Source: Mytilisepta virgata (taxonomy: Eukaryota; Mollusca; Bivalvia; Mytilida; Mytilidae). From it: a stretch of 64,000 nucleotides of DNA. Where the stretch lies: positions 90,541,539 through 90,605,538 of the forward strand of contig CM051519.1 of the NCBI GenBank assembly GCA_028015205.1, read 5' to 3'. A program made the position numbers and the translations under genes. The number at the start of each line of letters is the position of its first letter. The first letter of the stretch is position 1. The notes under the pieces are model-generated. The model ran no database searches and was not told the DNA's origin. It saw only the letters and a list, made by a program, of their open reading frames with translations. Shown here piece by piece: positions 34,535 to 45,767 of this stretch.

Positions 34535-34600
34535 CATCTATTATTGTTCCGTCAGACCGAAATACATCTATTATTGTTTCGTCAGACCGAAGTCTATGAA
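34535..34600 (-). repeat. 36-bp tandem duplication at the end of the NHL pseudogene
   Basis: TCAGACCGAAATACATCTAT followed by TATTGTTCCG occurs twice, giving a repeated peptide S-D-[EG]-T-I-I-D-V-F-R at the C-terminus. Confidence 0.85.
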
Positions 34601-35081
34601 TTGCTGACGTTTTGCTATCAACAACGTACACATTATTATAATCATCAGTTTGAATACCACAAGGTCCTTCAACAGTAGATGAGGAAATAAAGACTACCCC
34701 AACATCAGGCTGTATGCATCCAATACTGTTGAGGTCAGTAAAATAAATATTGCCATTTTTACCAAGACTCGTAAACCATGGTGTAAGGACCGTTTGTTGT
34801 AAATTAATTATTTTGACAGAATGACCTCGATGATCTAAGAAGGTTATTTTTCCTTTTGCACCAACAAATAAATATTCAGTAGACACAGCCATACCTCCCA
34901 TGTTGCTGTTTTCTACTTTTATTTTTTTTAATGAATTTCCCTTTCTTCGTGTCTATCAGCTGTATATAATCCTCTTCATACGCCGTTAAAACGACGGTAG
35001 TAGTACATGGTATGGCTGGTATATCCCACGGTTTGTACTTCTATCTGATGCTTGTGCGTATTCTTCTCGTCATACATTAAT

Positions 35082-35325
35082 AGGGGTCTCGGTGGCAGAG
35101 TGGTCTAGGTAGTTCGTCATGAATACTAATGATCACTAGCCTGTCAACACTGAGGTTGTGAGTTTGAATCTCACCTGTGTCGGGGTATATTCGACTCCGA
35201 TTTCCTACCGAAGGTCGGTGGTTCTCTCCGGGTACTCCGGCTTCCTCCACCAATAAAAACTGACCGCCGCGAAATAGCCAAATGTGCTGAAAACGGCGTA
35301 AAACCCCAACTAAACAAACAAACAC
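35082..35325 (+). mobile_element. tRNA-derived SINE, copy 2, inside the NHL pseudogene
   Basis: The head GGGGTCTCGGTGGCAGAGTG contains a box A-like TGGCAGAGTGG and, at 35,160-35,172, the box B-like GAGTTTGAATCTC. The body has ACCGAAGGTCGGTGG, CTCCGGGTACTCCGG and the tail CCAACTAAACAAACAAACAC. The target duplication ACATTAAT is present at 35,074-35,081 and 35,326-35,333. It is the sense-oriented sister of the 9.7-kb SINE. Confidence 0.88.
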
Positions 35326-36539
35326 ACATTAATTATCTGGTATTACCATAGTCACATAGAATGAGTTCGTTTCTTTCATTTATATCTATTCCTCTAATGG
35401 CAATTTCTCCTACGTTTGACACGTCTATATCACATTCATAAAAAAGAGTTTTATTTCTGCTACAAGAAACTATGGGAAGCTGTGACTGACTAATTTTAAC
35501 AGGAATAAATTTAATTAGACATGGAGTTTTCGTTATCTCTAATGATCCTAAGGATGGAATATTATCATGAACGTTTGTCGTATCGAAATGAATTTCGGAA
35601 TCTGTTGCTTTGACAGTAATAGAGGTTAACTTCCGCTCAATCTCTTCAATGGTACTTCTACTGTTTTGTGTCTGTAGAAATGCTTGTTTGTCCGTTTCAT
35701 GTTGTTCAACCATTGCAAAAGTTTCTTTTTTCTCTATTACCCGGCTTTCAATGGTTTGAATGTCATCAAGTTTTTCCTGAAGATCAGAAATAATTGCATC
35801 TTTCTTGTCGTTTAGTTCGACAAAGTCTAAGTTATTTTCTTTTTCGCCTCCAAAATACAACCCCTGATTTTAATAACTTCCGGTTCAATATTTCCCATAC
35901 GTTTTTTGCTATCAGTTGTGAGAGAATAAATGGTTTCGAAGAGTTGTTTTATATGTTCAACAGAGTCTACGAACCCCTAAGACTTCTTTCAGCATTTTGA
36001 CGCCATATCTACGGACATAACATTTTTATAAGTGCGGTGAATTGAGGCTAAACATTCTTTACAACAAAGAACATCATGGTCGATACAGAAGTATTCATAT
36101 GGTAAATTATCGTGTTTTGAGCAAAGGAGGACCGAGATATTCACGATTTTGGAATTTATATATATTTCAAATTGCTGGTGATCCCTTGAGACCTTCATTG
36201 CCTTGTGGGTACCTGTACATTCGGGAAAAATGTGACACACCTGTGGGATGATACCTTTTCTTTTCCACGTGCTTTACATGGTGCACAGCTAACAGTTTCC
36301 ATATCTGTTTTAAGCATGAAAAAGAAATTCAAATTTTTTATTTTTTTTTTCATTTACACAAATACTTAACGTTTTTGTAGACGCATATTGAACAAAACAT
36401 AGAAAATTACATATAATCTACAAATGAATGTCGTACCTTTTCTGATAGGACTGCGATGTGAACAAAACGTGGTTAATTTTAGAATATTAACTATTCTATT
36501 TATAAATGAATGTATGCGTGAGAGCGCTTAGAAGGCAAT

Positions 36540-37960
36540 ACTAGAAATATGTACCGTCGGAATCTACAGTGATCCCCGCACCCCCTATAACTATTTGGGC
36601 CACTAACCTACAGTCAAAATATCAAAAAATCCAAAAATAATATGCAGTCATTCTACAAAGAAATTAAATCAACTAGAAAGCTGGACTGTCGGAATCGACA
36701 GTTATCCCCGCACCCCTGCAATTAGTTGCATAAATCTAAAACCTTATGTCCATTTGAAGATGTTATGCAATCATCCTATGAAGAAATCACAAATGAAAAA
36801 AAAATTAATGTCACAAACTTAAATTGACAATTTTTGAAATCTGACCCTTGTATGCCCCAAGTTTAGATAATTATTAAATTCTGAAACCTTATTGCAGATC
36901 TATATATATTGTGCATGACGCTACTGTATAGATATGGAATGCAGAAATTGAAAAATGATAAAGGAGTTTATGTCACAAGCTTAAATTGACAATAATCGAA
37001 ATCCGACCCCTGTGGGCCCGAATTTTATAAAATTAAACTTCTAAAACCTTATTGCACGTCTACTTAATGTGCAATACTATATAGTAAAAAATGCATATAT
37101 TGGAAAATTTATGTCAAAAGCTTAAATTTATAATTTATTAAATTCGATCCCCGTGGGCCCCAATTTCAGAAAATTAAAATTCTCAAACATGATTGTGCAT
37201 CTACATATTATGCATGACAATACTGTATAGAAAAAAATGCATATGTTGGAAAATGAAAAACAAGTTTATGTCAAAAGCTTAAATTGAAGTTTTGAAATTC
37301 GATCCCTGTGGGCCCCAATTTTAGAAAATAACACTTCTAAAACCTTGTTGCACATCTACATATTGTGCATGACACTACTATACAGAAACAAAATCCATAA
37401 ATAAAAAAAAATAGTTTACATCCTCATATGTTTGAAATTCGACCCCTGTGGGCCCCAATTCTAGAAAGTCAAAATTATAAAATCCTTTTGCGCATCTGCA
37501 CATGGTGGCCGACAATACTGTATAGAAATAAAAAGCATGGATTGCAAAATGAAAGAGGAGTTTAGGACACAAGCTTAAATTGACAATTTTTTCAAAATTC
37601 GATCCCTGTGGGCCCCAATTTTAGAAGAAAAAAAAATTCTAAAACCTTATTGCGCATCTGCATATGGTGCCTGACAATACTGTATAGAAATAAAATGCAT
37701 AAATCGAAAAATGAAAGACGACGGCGTTTAGGTCACAAGCTTGAATTCCAAATTTTCGAAGTTCAACTCATGTGGGCCCCTTGTTTAGAAAATCAAAATT
37801 ATAAAACCTTATTGCGCAACTACACGTGGTTTGTAACTATTCTATATAGAAATTAAATTCCTAAACCCAAAAGTAAAGGAGGAGTCGATGTCACAAGAAA
37901 GTGTCAAAATTTCAAAATTCAAAGTGCATGAACTCCGCCAAAAATCATGTTACTGCACTC
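36540..37960 (+). repeat. Tandem array of a dispersed repeat (GTGGGCCCCAATTTTAGAAA)
   Basis: About eight imperfect units of 125-170 bases. Each carries AAGCTTAAATTGACAATTTT-like text, TTCGATCCCTGTGGGCCCCA, TAAAACCTTATTGCGCATCT and GACAATACTGTATAGAAAT. The left border has two copies of a CGGAATC(T/G)ACAGT...CCCCGCACCCC block (36,558-36,585 and 36,688-36,716), similar to 490-515. The right end passes into GGAGGAGTCGATGTCACAAG as at 1,130. Related fragments occur at 33.8 and 63.5 kb. Confidence 0.85.
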
Positions 37961-38990
37961 GAACTTGATCTAGATACCATCAAAACACATCTTCCATATG
38001 AATTTCATCAAAATCCGCAAATAAATGTAGGCGTTAGAGCGCTTAAAAGGCAATTTTAGCAACATTTCAAAGGGCAATAACTCCACCAAAAAATTATTTT
38101 ACGGCACTTGATTCAAATTTGATCTTGATATCATTAAAACAAATCTTCCATATGAATTTCATCAAAATCCGCAAATAAATGTAGGCATGAATGTTATTTC
38201 AAGGTTTTATTCAAAACCACTATAGCTTGGTAGTGTTTCGTTCCTGATCAGTCAAGTTAGTTAACTATGTTATGCACAATTTAATTTTTATCCGAATTTT
38301 CCCTGTCAATCTACGTCATTTTAGAGTTTTGTGCTCAAAATGGTTTTGCTATATCATTTTGTTGTAAGTCACGAGAGTTAGGTATGAAGGTTATACAGAA
38401 AAGCGCAAAATTTGGTATGAGTATTTATTTTTCAATTTAATTTTATTCATTTATTTGTTTTTTATTTTACATAGTATCAAGAGAGCCATCTCAGTATTTA
38501 TAATTTTTTTATTCGATTTATTAATTGGTTTTTTTTAATTTTTATTCATTTATTATTTTTTTTTACATCGCCGCTTCAAGAAGCTTTAGGATTTAACAGA
38601 CATTCAATTTGATTAATGCATATATGCGCCATATCTGTAGAACCAAGTACAACCTTAAAGGAATTTTTCATTTTTTACACTCTGTACATTTTCGGCCATG
38701 TGGAAGTCTAAAGTGTGTTTTGACCAGACGGTATTTCCCATAATATGTCCTGATAATAATAACTTTGTCAAATATGATATCTAGTGCATTGAAACTGGTA
38801 TCATGGATGAGACGATTTCTGTAGATAAACCGAAGAAACTTTTGTTATGCATGTAATTCTCAGTCCAAGAATCACTAAAAATGGGTTTTTGAACGAACAA
38901 AACCCCGATCATCGATTTCTTGCATTTGGGTCTATACAATGTGACTATAGCACTAGGACGAGTAATACGTTTGAACATTATCAGATGAGC
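37960..38990. other. Intergenic repeat tail and unassigned sequence
   Basis: A block CTTCCATATGAATTTCATCA and AAATCCGCAAATAAATGTAG occurs twice (37,985-38,035 and 38,148-38,195), continuing the preceding repeat. The remainder is AT-rich with no gene recognised. Confidence 0.5.
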
Positions 38991-39019
38991 AAGGGTTTCT
39001 TTTACGTATTACATGTAAT

Positions 39020-39150
39020 GTTATAGTGTTACTAACTTGCTGATTCTGTATTGGCCCTTGTATTGATTCAAGGTTAGATGTATTGGTCCCGAGGCCCGCA
39101 GAGAATCAATACATGGCCAATATAGAACCAGCAAGTTCGTAGCACTTCTA
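39020..39150. mobile_element. About 120-bp imperfect palindrome (foldback element)
   Basis: Left arm ACTAACTTGCTGATTCTGTA, TTGGCC and TGTATTGATT are matched inverted by AATCAATACATGGCCAATAT and AGAACCAGCAAGTTCGTAG. Non-coding, MITE-like. Confidence 0.65.
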
Positions 39151-39290
39151 TTAAATAAACTAAACAGTCCGTACAGCTGGACCTGATGGTCAGGAAAGTT
39201 TATATACTTAATAATTTAATACAGATTTTCGGCCCGGGACAATACGGAAAGTCTTATTGGCCCGTTATTCATCCACTAGGGCAACACAGC

Positions 39291-40890
39291 TTTTACGATT
39301 ACAAAGTTCGACTCGTTCCACCGCTAATTTTGGTGTGTTCTTACTCCCCGAGTGGACCCTTACAGCAAGTAATATGATTGTAGGTCGCATGGAATCGGAG
39401 AACTGAACATAAAATTTTACCAAGTCAATGAACCGCAATAAGCAGGTCAGAGTAACCTTATTTTGGTGGTAGGTTGTGTTAATCTCCGAGATGCACACTG
39501 ACACCAAGTTATATGATTATAGATCGCCTGATATCGGAGAACTGAACTTAATCTAAGTCAATGAAGCGCAATAAGTATGTCAGAGTGACCTAATTTTGGT
39601 GGGAGGCTGTGGTACTCCCCGAGATGCATCCTCACACCAAGTAATATGATAGTAGGTCACTTTGTATGTTAAAACTGATTTTTGACATAACACTTAAATG
39701 CCAGTCAACCATGTAATATGAATCATGTGACCTTAATCTTATGTCACATGGTCAGTCTTTATAACATGCACGTGCACACAAATATATATGACCCTATGTC
39801 AACTAGTAACCGAGAACTGGCTGTGGACGGGGTGTACTCCAGTAGTCCCCTCAACTTAGTTGGGGCGAACTAAAAATCTGAAATAGACATCGGCAGTATT
39901 CGTGAGAGGTCAGTATGAATTTAAAATCTTCAAGCCACTGGTAGAAAGAGCAATTTTTACACAATTGCACATACTTTCATATTTGTAGCCCTTACTGGGA
40001 ACAGATCTTAAGTAACTACCAAGTTTCTATGGGTTACTAACGAGACTTTGCATTTATTCACGATATTACAGTAGAAACTAGGATGAAAAAAAAACTTTCA
40101 TGATACTTTAGGATACTGTCGCTTTACTAAACGAAACCGGAAATCTACGATTACAAAGTTCGCCTCGTTCCACCGCTAATTTTGGTGTATTCTTACTCCC
40201 CGAATGCACCCTTACAGTAAGTAATATGATTGTAGGTCGTATGGAATCGGAGAACTGAACTCGGACATAAAATTTTACCAAAGTCAATGAAGCGCAATAA
40301 GCAGGTCAGAGTGATCTAATTTTGGTGGGATGCCGTGTTACTCCCCGAGATGTATCCTCACACCATTTAATATGATTGTTGGTGACTTTGTATTTTAAAT
40401 ATTATTTTTGACACAACACTTTAAAGCCAGTCAACCATTTAATATGAGTCTTGTGACCTTCATCTTATGTCACATAGTCAGTCTCTATAACATGCACGTG
40501 CACACAAAAATATATGACACTATGTCAACTAATAACTCAGAACTTGCTGTTGACGTGGACGTGGACGCCGGGGGTACTCCATTAGTCTCCTCAACTTCGT
40601 TGGGGCGAACTAAAAATCTGAAATAACACTTCCATAAAGGATTTAATGCTATCTTGTCTTAGAGTTCAATAGAATCCGGCAGTATTCGTGAGAGGCCAGT
40701 ACGAATTTAAAGTCTCCAAGCCTTTGGGAGAAAGAGCAATTCTTACAGAATTGCACATAATTACATATTTGTTGCCCTTACTGGGAACTGGATCTTAAGT
40801 AACTACCAAGTTTCTTTTGTGTTAATAACGAGACTTTGCATTTATTCACGATATTACAGTAGAAACTAGGCTGAAAAACCCGTTCATGAT
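39291..40890. repeat. Large imperfect tandem duplication, period about 0.8-0.85 kb
   Basis: ACGATTACAAAGTTCG begins both copies (39,295 and 40,147) and AGAAACTAGG ends both (40,073 and 40,861). Shared landmarks include AATTTTGGTGTGTTCTTACT, GGAATCGGAGAACTGAAC, CATGCACGTGCACACAAA and TTGGGGCGAACTAAAAATCT. Copy 1 also has an internal duplication of about 175 bases (39,330-39,480 against 39,505-39,660). Offsets of 852 at the left and 788 at the right show indels between copies. No coding function seen. Confidence 0.9.
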
Positions 40891-41269
40891 ACATGTGCTT
40901 TTTTGTGATACGTTTTATTACTACAACTGGGTCTATGTCACTGCTGGTGGACTGTTATTCCCCGAGGGCATTATCAGCCCAATAGCCAGAACTTTTGTCC
41001 TAGCATGATTCATTTCTCAAATGCCTTTAAATTTTTCCGTTCAAAATTTGACAAAAATTACCAGAAATTTCTAAGGCTCTTCCTTTTGATGCAGAGGTAA
41101 CCCTTAGCTGAATGTGGATACCTGTTTGTTTTAATTGTTTTGATTTTTGATGGTCGTGTTTATTAATTCATCATTATATCTTTAAGCTGTTTTCCTGAAA
41201 CGAAATGGCTATACAGTGCATCAAATTTATTACAGTATTTTGTGATACGTTTTTTTTTTTTATTCTGGA

Positions 41270-42023
41270 AGCTGGATATTTAGATAAAAGATATTGTTAT
41301 CTATTATAAAACTTATAAAAGCAGCTTGTGAAATCTGTAACACTGTACTAAAATTTTTTTAGTAATCATATGGTTTGGCTAGTTAAACTCTTTTAGCTGA
41401 AAGCAAATTTGTGCAAAACGTACAAGCTGTGATATGTACTCTCCATACGATGCTGCCGCAGGCACGTCTCCATCAAGAAAGGGGACGTTAGTAATTGGAA
41501 AATTAAAACCGTCCCTTTTATCATAACTTTTAGTACGTATCTCTCCATTTTCGGTATTTATAGTAAGATCTAAAAATGAACTGCATTTACTTTTCTTATT
41601 ACCTTTTTCAATTGTAACTCTTTTGGATAAATCTCTTGTGCATATTTAAGAAACTCGGGATTATCAACAGTATGTACATCATCAAGATACCTACAGTTAT
41701 TATTAAAAATGTCAATTAATTTATCATGATTTTGTATTTTACCCGTAAGGTTTTTTTTATGAGACTGTTCATAACCATATAAAAATAAGTCATAAGAGTA
41801 GCACAGTTTGTACCCATAGGAATCCCAATGACCCGTCGATACATAGTACTGCCAAAACGAACAAATGTTGTCAAGCAAGAAGTGTACGGCCTTGATCGTG
41901 TCATCGCTTGTCCAGCAACTGTAATTTGAATATTTTTATGACTGAAAAATGATTTAAATTGTTACAACAAATATAATTTAAACCAGAAGATTCAAAAGAC
42001 AAGTTAATAAGTGCACTCAATTT
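41270..42023 (-). mobile_element. Penelope-like retroelement, RT C-terminal half
   Basis: On the minus strand the pieces run: LSALINLSFESSGLNYICCN; then in other frames GSTMYRRVIGIPMGTNCA, DLFLYGYEQSHKKNL and RYLDDVHTVDNPEFLKYAQE followed by YPKELQLKK; then GFNFPITNVPFLDGDVPAAA and SYGEYISQLVRFAQICF; then a decayed CYRFHKL. This is the order of motifs in Penelope-like RTs, with the catalytic YLDD intact. There are frameshifts after LDKR and around the LTY/FLY segment, so it is inactive. The N-terminal half is at 43,265-43,500, beyond an inserted repeat. Confidence 0.88.
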
Positions 42024-43264
42024 TTAGCTCACCTGGACTAAAGGAGCATGTGAGCTTTTACCATCACTTGGCGTCCGTCGTACGTCGTCGTCCGTCGTTG
42101 TAAACTTTCTTTAACGATCTTCGCCTCTGAAACCACGGGGCCAATTGGAACAAAACTGGTCAGCAATCGTCCTTAGGCGGTCCTCTTTCAGAATTATATC
42201 CGATGACCCAGCCCGTCATCCAAGATGGCCGCCATAGCCGAACATAGTTTTAATTGGGACCATAAGGGAAATTTATTTAAAGATCTCTTTGTCTTAACAA
42301 GAAGGCCAGTTGGAACAAAACTAGACAGCAATGGTCCTTAGGTAGTCCTCTTCCTATGGGAAATTTATTTAAAGATCTTCTTGTCTGAAACCACTTTGCC
42401 AATTGGAACAAAACTAGGCATAAAATTTTCCTTTTAGGTGGTCCTCTTTCAGGAATGAGTCCGATAACCTTACCCGTCATCCAAGATCGTCACGTGACCA
42501 GAGCCGAACATAGTTTAAGGTATCCGGACCATAATAGATAATGATCGAAAATTGTATCTCTTTTTGACCGTGAATGGCTGAACCGAACAGTTTAAAGCTG
42601 GAATTTTGTATATATATTTTTCTCAAGTTGAAACACTTTGTTGCTTATATGCAGAGTCTGTAAAAATAAATTAGTTATATTGGCATTTCCGAAGTTTGCC
42701 GATAATTACCAAAGTCATTTCAATTGGGTTGTATGGAACATCCGGGAACTTTCAAATAATCACGTGGTCATTTATGGTCCGGATACCTTAACTTATGACC
42801 CTACATGAAATTTACTTAAAGATTTTCATGTCTGAAACCACTTGGCAAATTGGAAAAAACTTAGCAGTAATAATCCTTAGATGGTCGTCTTTCAGAATAG
42901 AATCTGATGACTCCGTCCACCATCCAAGATGGCCACAAGAGCCGAACATAGCTTAACATAGGACCCTATGGGGAATTTACTGAAAGATCTCCTTGTCTGA
43001 AACCGCTTGGCCATTTGGAACAAAACTTAGCGGCAATAGTCCTTAGTTGGTTCTCTTTCAGAATTATATCCAATGACCCCACAAGTCATCCAAGATGGCC
43101 GCTAAAGCCGAATATAGTTTAACATAGTACCTAATGGGAAAAATAAATGATAGATCTTCTTGTTTGAAACCAGTGAGCCAGTTGGCTTGACAGCAATGTT
43201 CCAGGCTAACAGTCAAGATGGACATAGTCCAGGTTAGCGATACAGGCTCCTGGGAGCCTCTATT
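42024..43264 (-). repeat. Hairpin-ended dispersed repeat, copy E, inserted in the Penelope-like element
   Basis: On the minus strand it starts AGAGGCTCCCAGGAGCCTGT and ends with a GACGACG tract, GCTCACATGCTCC, TTTAGTCCAGGTGAGCTAA. The interior has at least five imperfect units with GATCTTCTTGTCTGAAACCA, CAATTGGAACAAAACTAG and CATCCAAGATGGCCGC. It cleanly separates two halves of the RT reading frame, so it inserted after the Penelope-like element. Same subfamily as copy B. Confidence 0.85.
42519..42787. mobile_element. 269-bp MITE flanked by TTAA, nested in copy E
   Basis: Ends GGTATCCGGACCATAA and the inverted TTATGGTCCGGATACC, flanked by TTAA at 42,515-42,518 and 42,788-42,791. Other units of copy E read ...ATAGTTTAACATAG... 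here, which supports a single TTAA as the empty site. A TTAA duplication is the piggyBac signature, so this is most likely a piggyBac-type MITE. Non-coding. Confidence 0.85.
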
Positions 43265-43500
43265 TCTTTGATAAGATTACGAGGAAAGGTTGTGTATAAT
43301 GTAGAAAAATCATAACTGTCCATAGCAGTTACTTGATGATTTGATGTTTGCAATTTATCCAAAACGTTGAGAGAATTTTTCACACTCCAAAAACAATTTA
43401 TGCCTGAATTTTCATACTTTGTTACAAATTAATTATAAGTTCATTTATACAAGTATGAAAACTTGTTAAAGGAACAGAAAATTTAGCGGTGGTACATTTG
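43265..43500 (-). mobile_element. Penelope-like retroelement, RT N-terminal half
   Basis: Minus-strand translation gives KYENSGINCFWSVKNSLNVL, DKLQTSNHQV and SYDFSTLYTTFPRNLIKE, the early RT motifs of Penelope-like elements (catalytic Asp in YDFSTLYT). It breaks off at copy E and resumes at 42,023 (LSALINLSF). Upstream sequence degrades into stops near 43,450-43,500. Confidence 0.88.
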
Positions 43501-45420
43501 CGAGAGGCAGAAATAAAACGAAATCTGTATGTTTTTTTTTATGTAATTTGGGTAAATAACTTTCGGCAAATTGGTTCGATCAATACATCACTTTTCATAA
43601 TCGTGAAAAAACGTAATAAAATTCTGTGATGTTTTGCATAGTGTATCTAAATTCCCCCTGCGATCAAACAACCATGCAAGACTGCTATTTCAAATAATTT
43701 GATCACATGTCTCTGTGTATCTAAATCTATTGTTATATATGATCAAATATTTCCACCTACGATCAAACAACCATGCAAACCTGCTATTTCAAATACCTTG
43801 ATCACATGTCTCTACCCTTATTTAGTACGGTCTATAAACTCAGAACAATAGCAAACACTAAAATATTCAAGTTCTCGTTAACCACGTGAGAACATTTATA
43901 TAAATATTACCCGGGGATTTTTTTTATTGTGTGTCCGTTTGTGTTTGTATAATTATGTTTATAAGGATTGTTGGATTGACATTATAGTATTTAAACATTC
44001 TTAAATCGGTGTAAATTTTAAGGTAAGCCATTTTGCTGAACAGAAAAAAAAGGTTTTACCAAACTTGTTCCGTGTTAAAGAGACATTATTACGTTATAGA
44101 TATAGATATAGAATTAACCTTAGTCACTCAAGTTCTTTTAAAATATATAAATAAAAACTATTATAATGATCAGACTACATGGTGTACAACAACATCTGTC
44201 GTACTTTACGTCAATTGACAATTAAACTATGGTTTTAAAATAAACACGAAAAAATATATCTTGCCTCAACCACCAAACCTGCTTTGTATATTATTTTGTA
44301 AAATTATGGTGAAAACTTTTTGAAAAAGAATAAATGAAAAAACTGTTCAATCTAAAAATCACTGAATTCATGAACAATTTTGTGGATTGGGGTTGTATAA
44401 TATAGTGTGTGTTTATTGATTTCAATGACGTTGGGTACACCTGTACTTAAGGTTTATGAATGGTCAACGTTTTTGGATAAATAAAACGTTTGCTGGTCGT
44501 GAATCAAGTCTTAAAACCATTATAAACATACACATACATAGACAATTTCGTTAATTTTAAGTGGTTAAACTATATATAACATATTTAGGCTTTTTCATAT
44601 AAAAAAGACCAGAAATATAATTTGCCTGTGTCACAAAGATATTCATATGGTGTAAGATTATTTTTGTAGAAACATTTGGATTTGTAGTACTGTGCGTCAG
44701 CCTTTTAGAAATCGAAAGATTAACGCAAATTGTTGTAGAGCAAATTAAAATACCAAACTGGAGCAAACAGTTAAAATATTCAAGCGAGGGGGGACACCAA
44801 GTAGTTTCCAAAATTTTAATTTTATAACCGTAAACTTTCTGATACCATTCAAGAAATCATTTAAAATGAATTCTTGAATGGTATCAAAAAGGAGCAACCA
44901 TTTGATTTTTATGGAGGGGGAGGACCAAATGTTTGATCCTCCATATTTTTTTTTCGTCGAAATTTTGGTCCTGGATTATTTTTTTATAGGCTGCTATGAC
45001 AGCCTATTTTTTTAAAGGCTGCTATAACAGCCTAATTTTCTATCTTCATTTAAACCAAAATATTTCCTGATTGACACAGGTCCTGCATCCCGTCTTGTTT
45101 TGCCAAAATCCTGGTCCTGCCTTTTTTATTTCAAATTTGATCCTAGCAACCCCCCCTCCCCAACACACACACACACACATAGAAATCAAATTAGTAAACC
45201 ATTTGAACATTTGTCATATAAATTCTTCTTTATCGAAGCAGAACATATTATGTTGTATTTGCATATTTTTCACAAAAGAACCCATTTTTTTATTATGTGA
45301 TACTTTTTATATAAATCCAAGGATTATCTATAATATGTATATACTGTATAATTACTGGATTCTGAACGATAAATCGATGGTACACAGGTATTATATTGAT
45401 TAATGTGTTGACATTTTCAG
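43500..45420. other. Region upstream of the ABCA gene
   Basis: No gene recognised. It has a direct repeat of CAAACAACCATGCAA..CTGCTATTTCAAATA (43,664-43,706 and 43,764-43,797), a small foldback TGATACCATTCAAGAA/TTCTTGAATGGTATCA (44,839-44,888), a repeated AGGCTGCTATGACAGCCTA palindrome (44,988-45,032) and a (CA)n run at 45,162-45,178. An upstream non-coding exon and promoter of the ABCA gene may lie here or further left, because the first coding exon has a splice acceptor. Confidence 0.45.
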
Positions 45421-45767
45421 GTGAGAGAAGCCTTCTATTCTACGACTAGTTACCAAGATGTCGCGATTAAGGCAGTTTGGACTGCTAATGAAAAAAAACT
45501 GGATTTTACAGAAAAGAAAAGTATGTGTGACTGTATTTGAAATTCTGTTGCCTATTCTCTTTGGATTATTGCTATTGGTTATTCGCATGCAAATAAGTAC
45601 AACATCATATCCTGACGGTAAAATATGGCGAGGTTTGAAAGCATCGGAGATGGTAGGTAATATTACCAAAACAGAAATACTGTATGCTCCAAATGAAGCA
45701 GATATCGTCACAGTAATGAATGCCATGAAAGCGACAGTTGATGGGCTTTACCCAGGAACATACACAT
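45421..45767 (+). CDS. ABCA-like exon 1 (37-base 5' UTR plus residues 1-103)
   Basis: The acceptor ATTTTCAG precedes 45,421, so an earlier non-coding exon is likely. The ATG at 45,458 opens [20 protein letters not shown], the standard ABCA N-terminus, followed by helix [20 protein letters not shown]. The donor is ACAT|GTAAGT, phase 1. Confidence 0.93.

Larger units (their letters stand above)
34524..36302 (-). pseudogene. TRIM/B-box-coiled-coil-NHL-like gene, broken
   Basis: Read on the minus strand from an ATG at 36,302: a B-box1-like region (METVSCAPCKARGKE; then CHIFPECTGTHKAMK in another frame), a B-box2 with SKHDNLPYEYFCIDHDVLCC and KECLASIH, a coiled coil (DLQEKLDDIQTIESRVIEKK; STIEEIERKLTSI), then NHL/beta-propeller repeats (EIAIRGIDINERNELILCDY; GPCGIQTDDYNNVYVVDSKT). 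Lesions: a frameshift between the B-boxes; a stop after MASKC and another frame change near 35,860-35,990; a TAA after CDYGNTR; a SINE at 35,082-35,325; a frame change near 35,035; a frameshift in a run of eight A residues near 34,927. There is no RING. Intact relatives are abundant single-exon genes in bivalves, so this is one decayed member. Homopolymer errors could explain one or two lesions, not all. Confidence 0.85.

Noticed and set aside
35085..35175. Genuine tRNA gene
   Set aside because: Boxes A and B are present but the acceptor stem and anticodon arm do not pair well, and a SINE body, tail and target duplication follow.
35077..35325. Minus-strand ORF over the SINE in the NHL pseudogene
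   Set aside because: It is SINE sequence, not part of the propeller; the target duplication defines its limits.
44557..44811. 84-residue minus-strand ORF as a gene
   Set aside because: No recognisable domain, no splice or promoter support and composition like other chance ORFs in AT-rich sequence.
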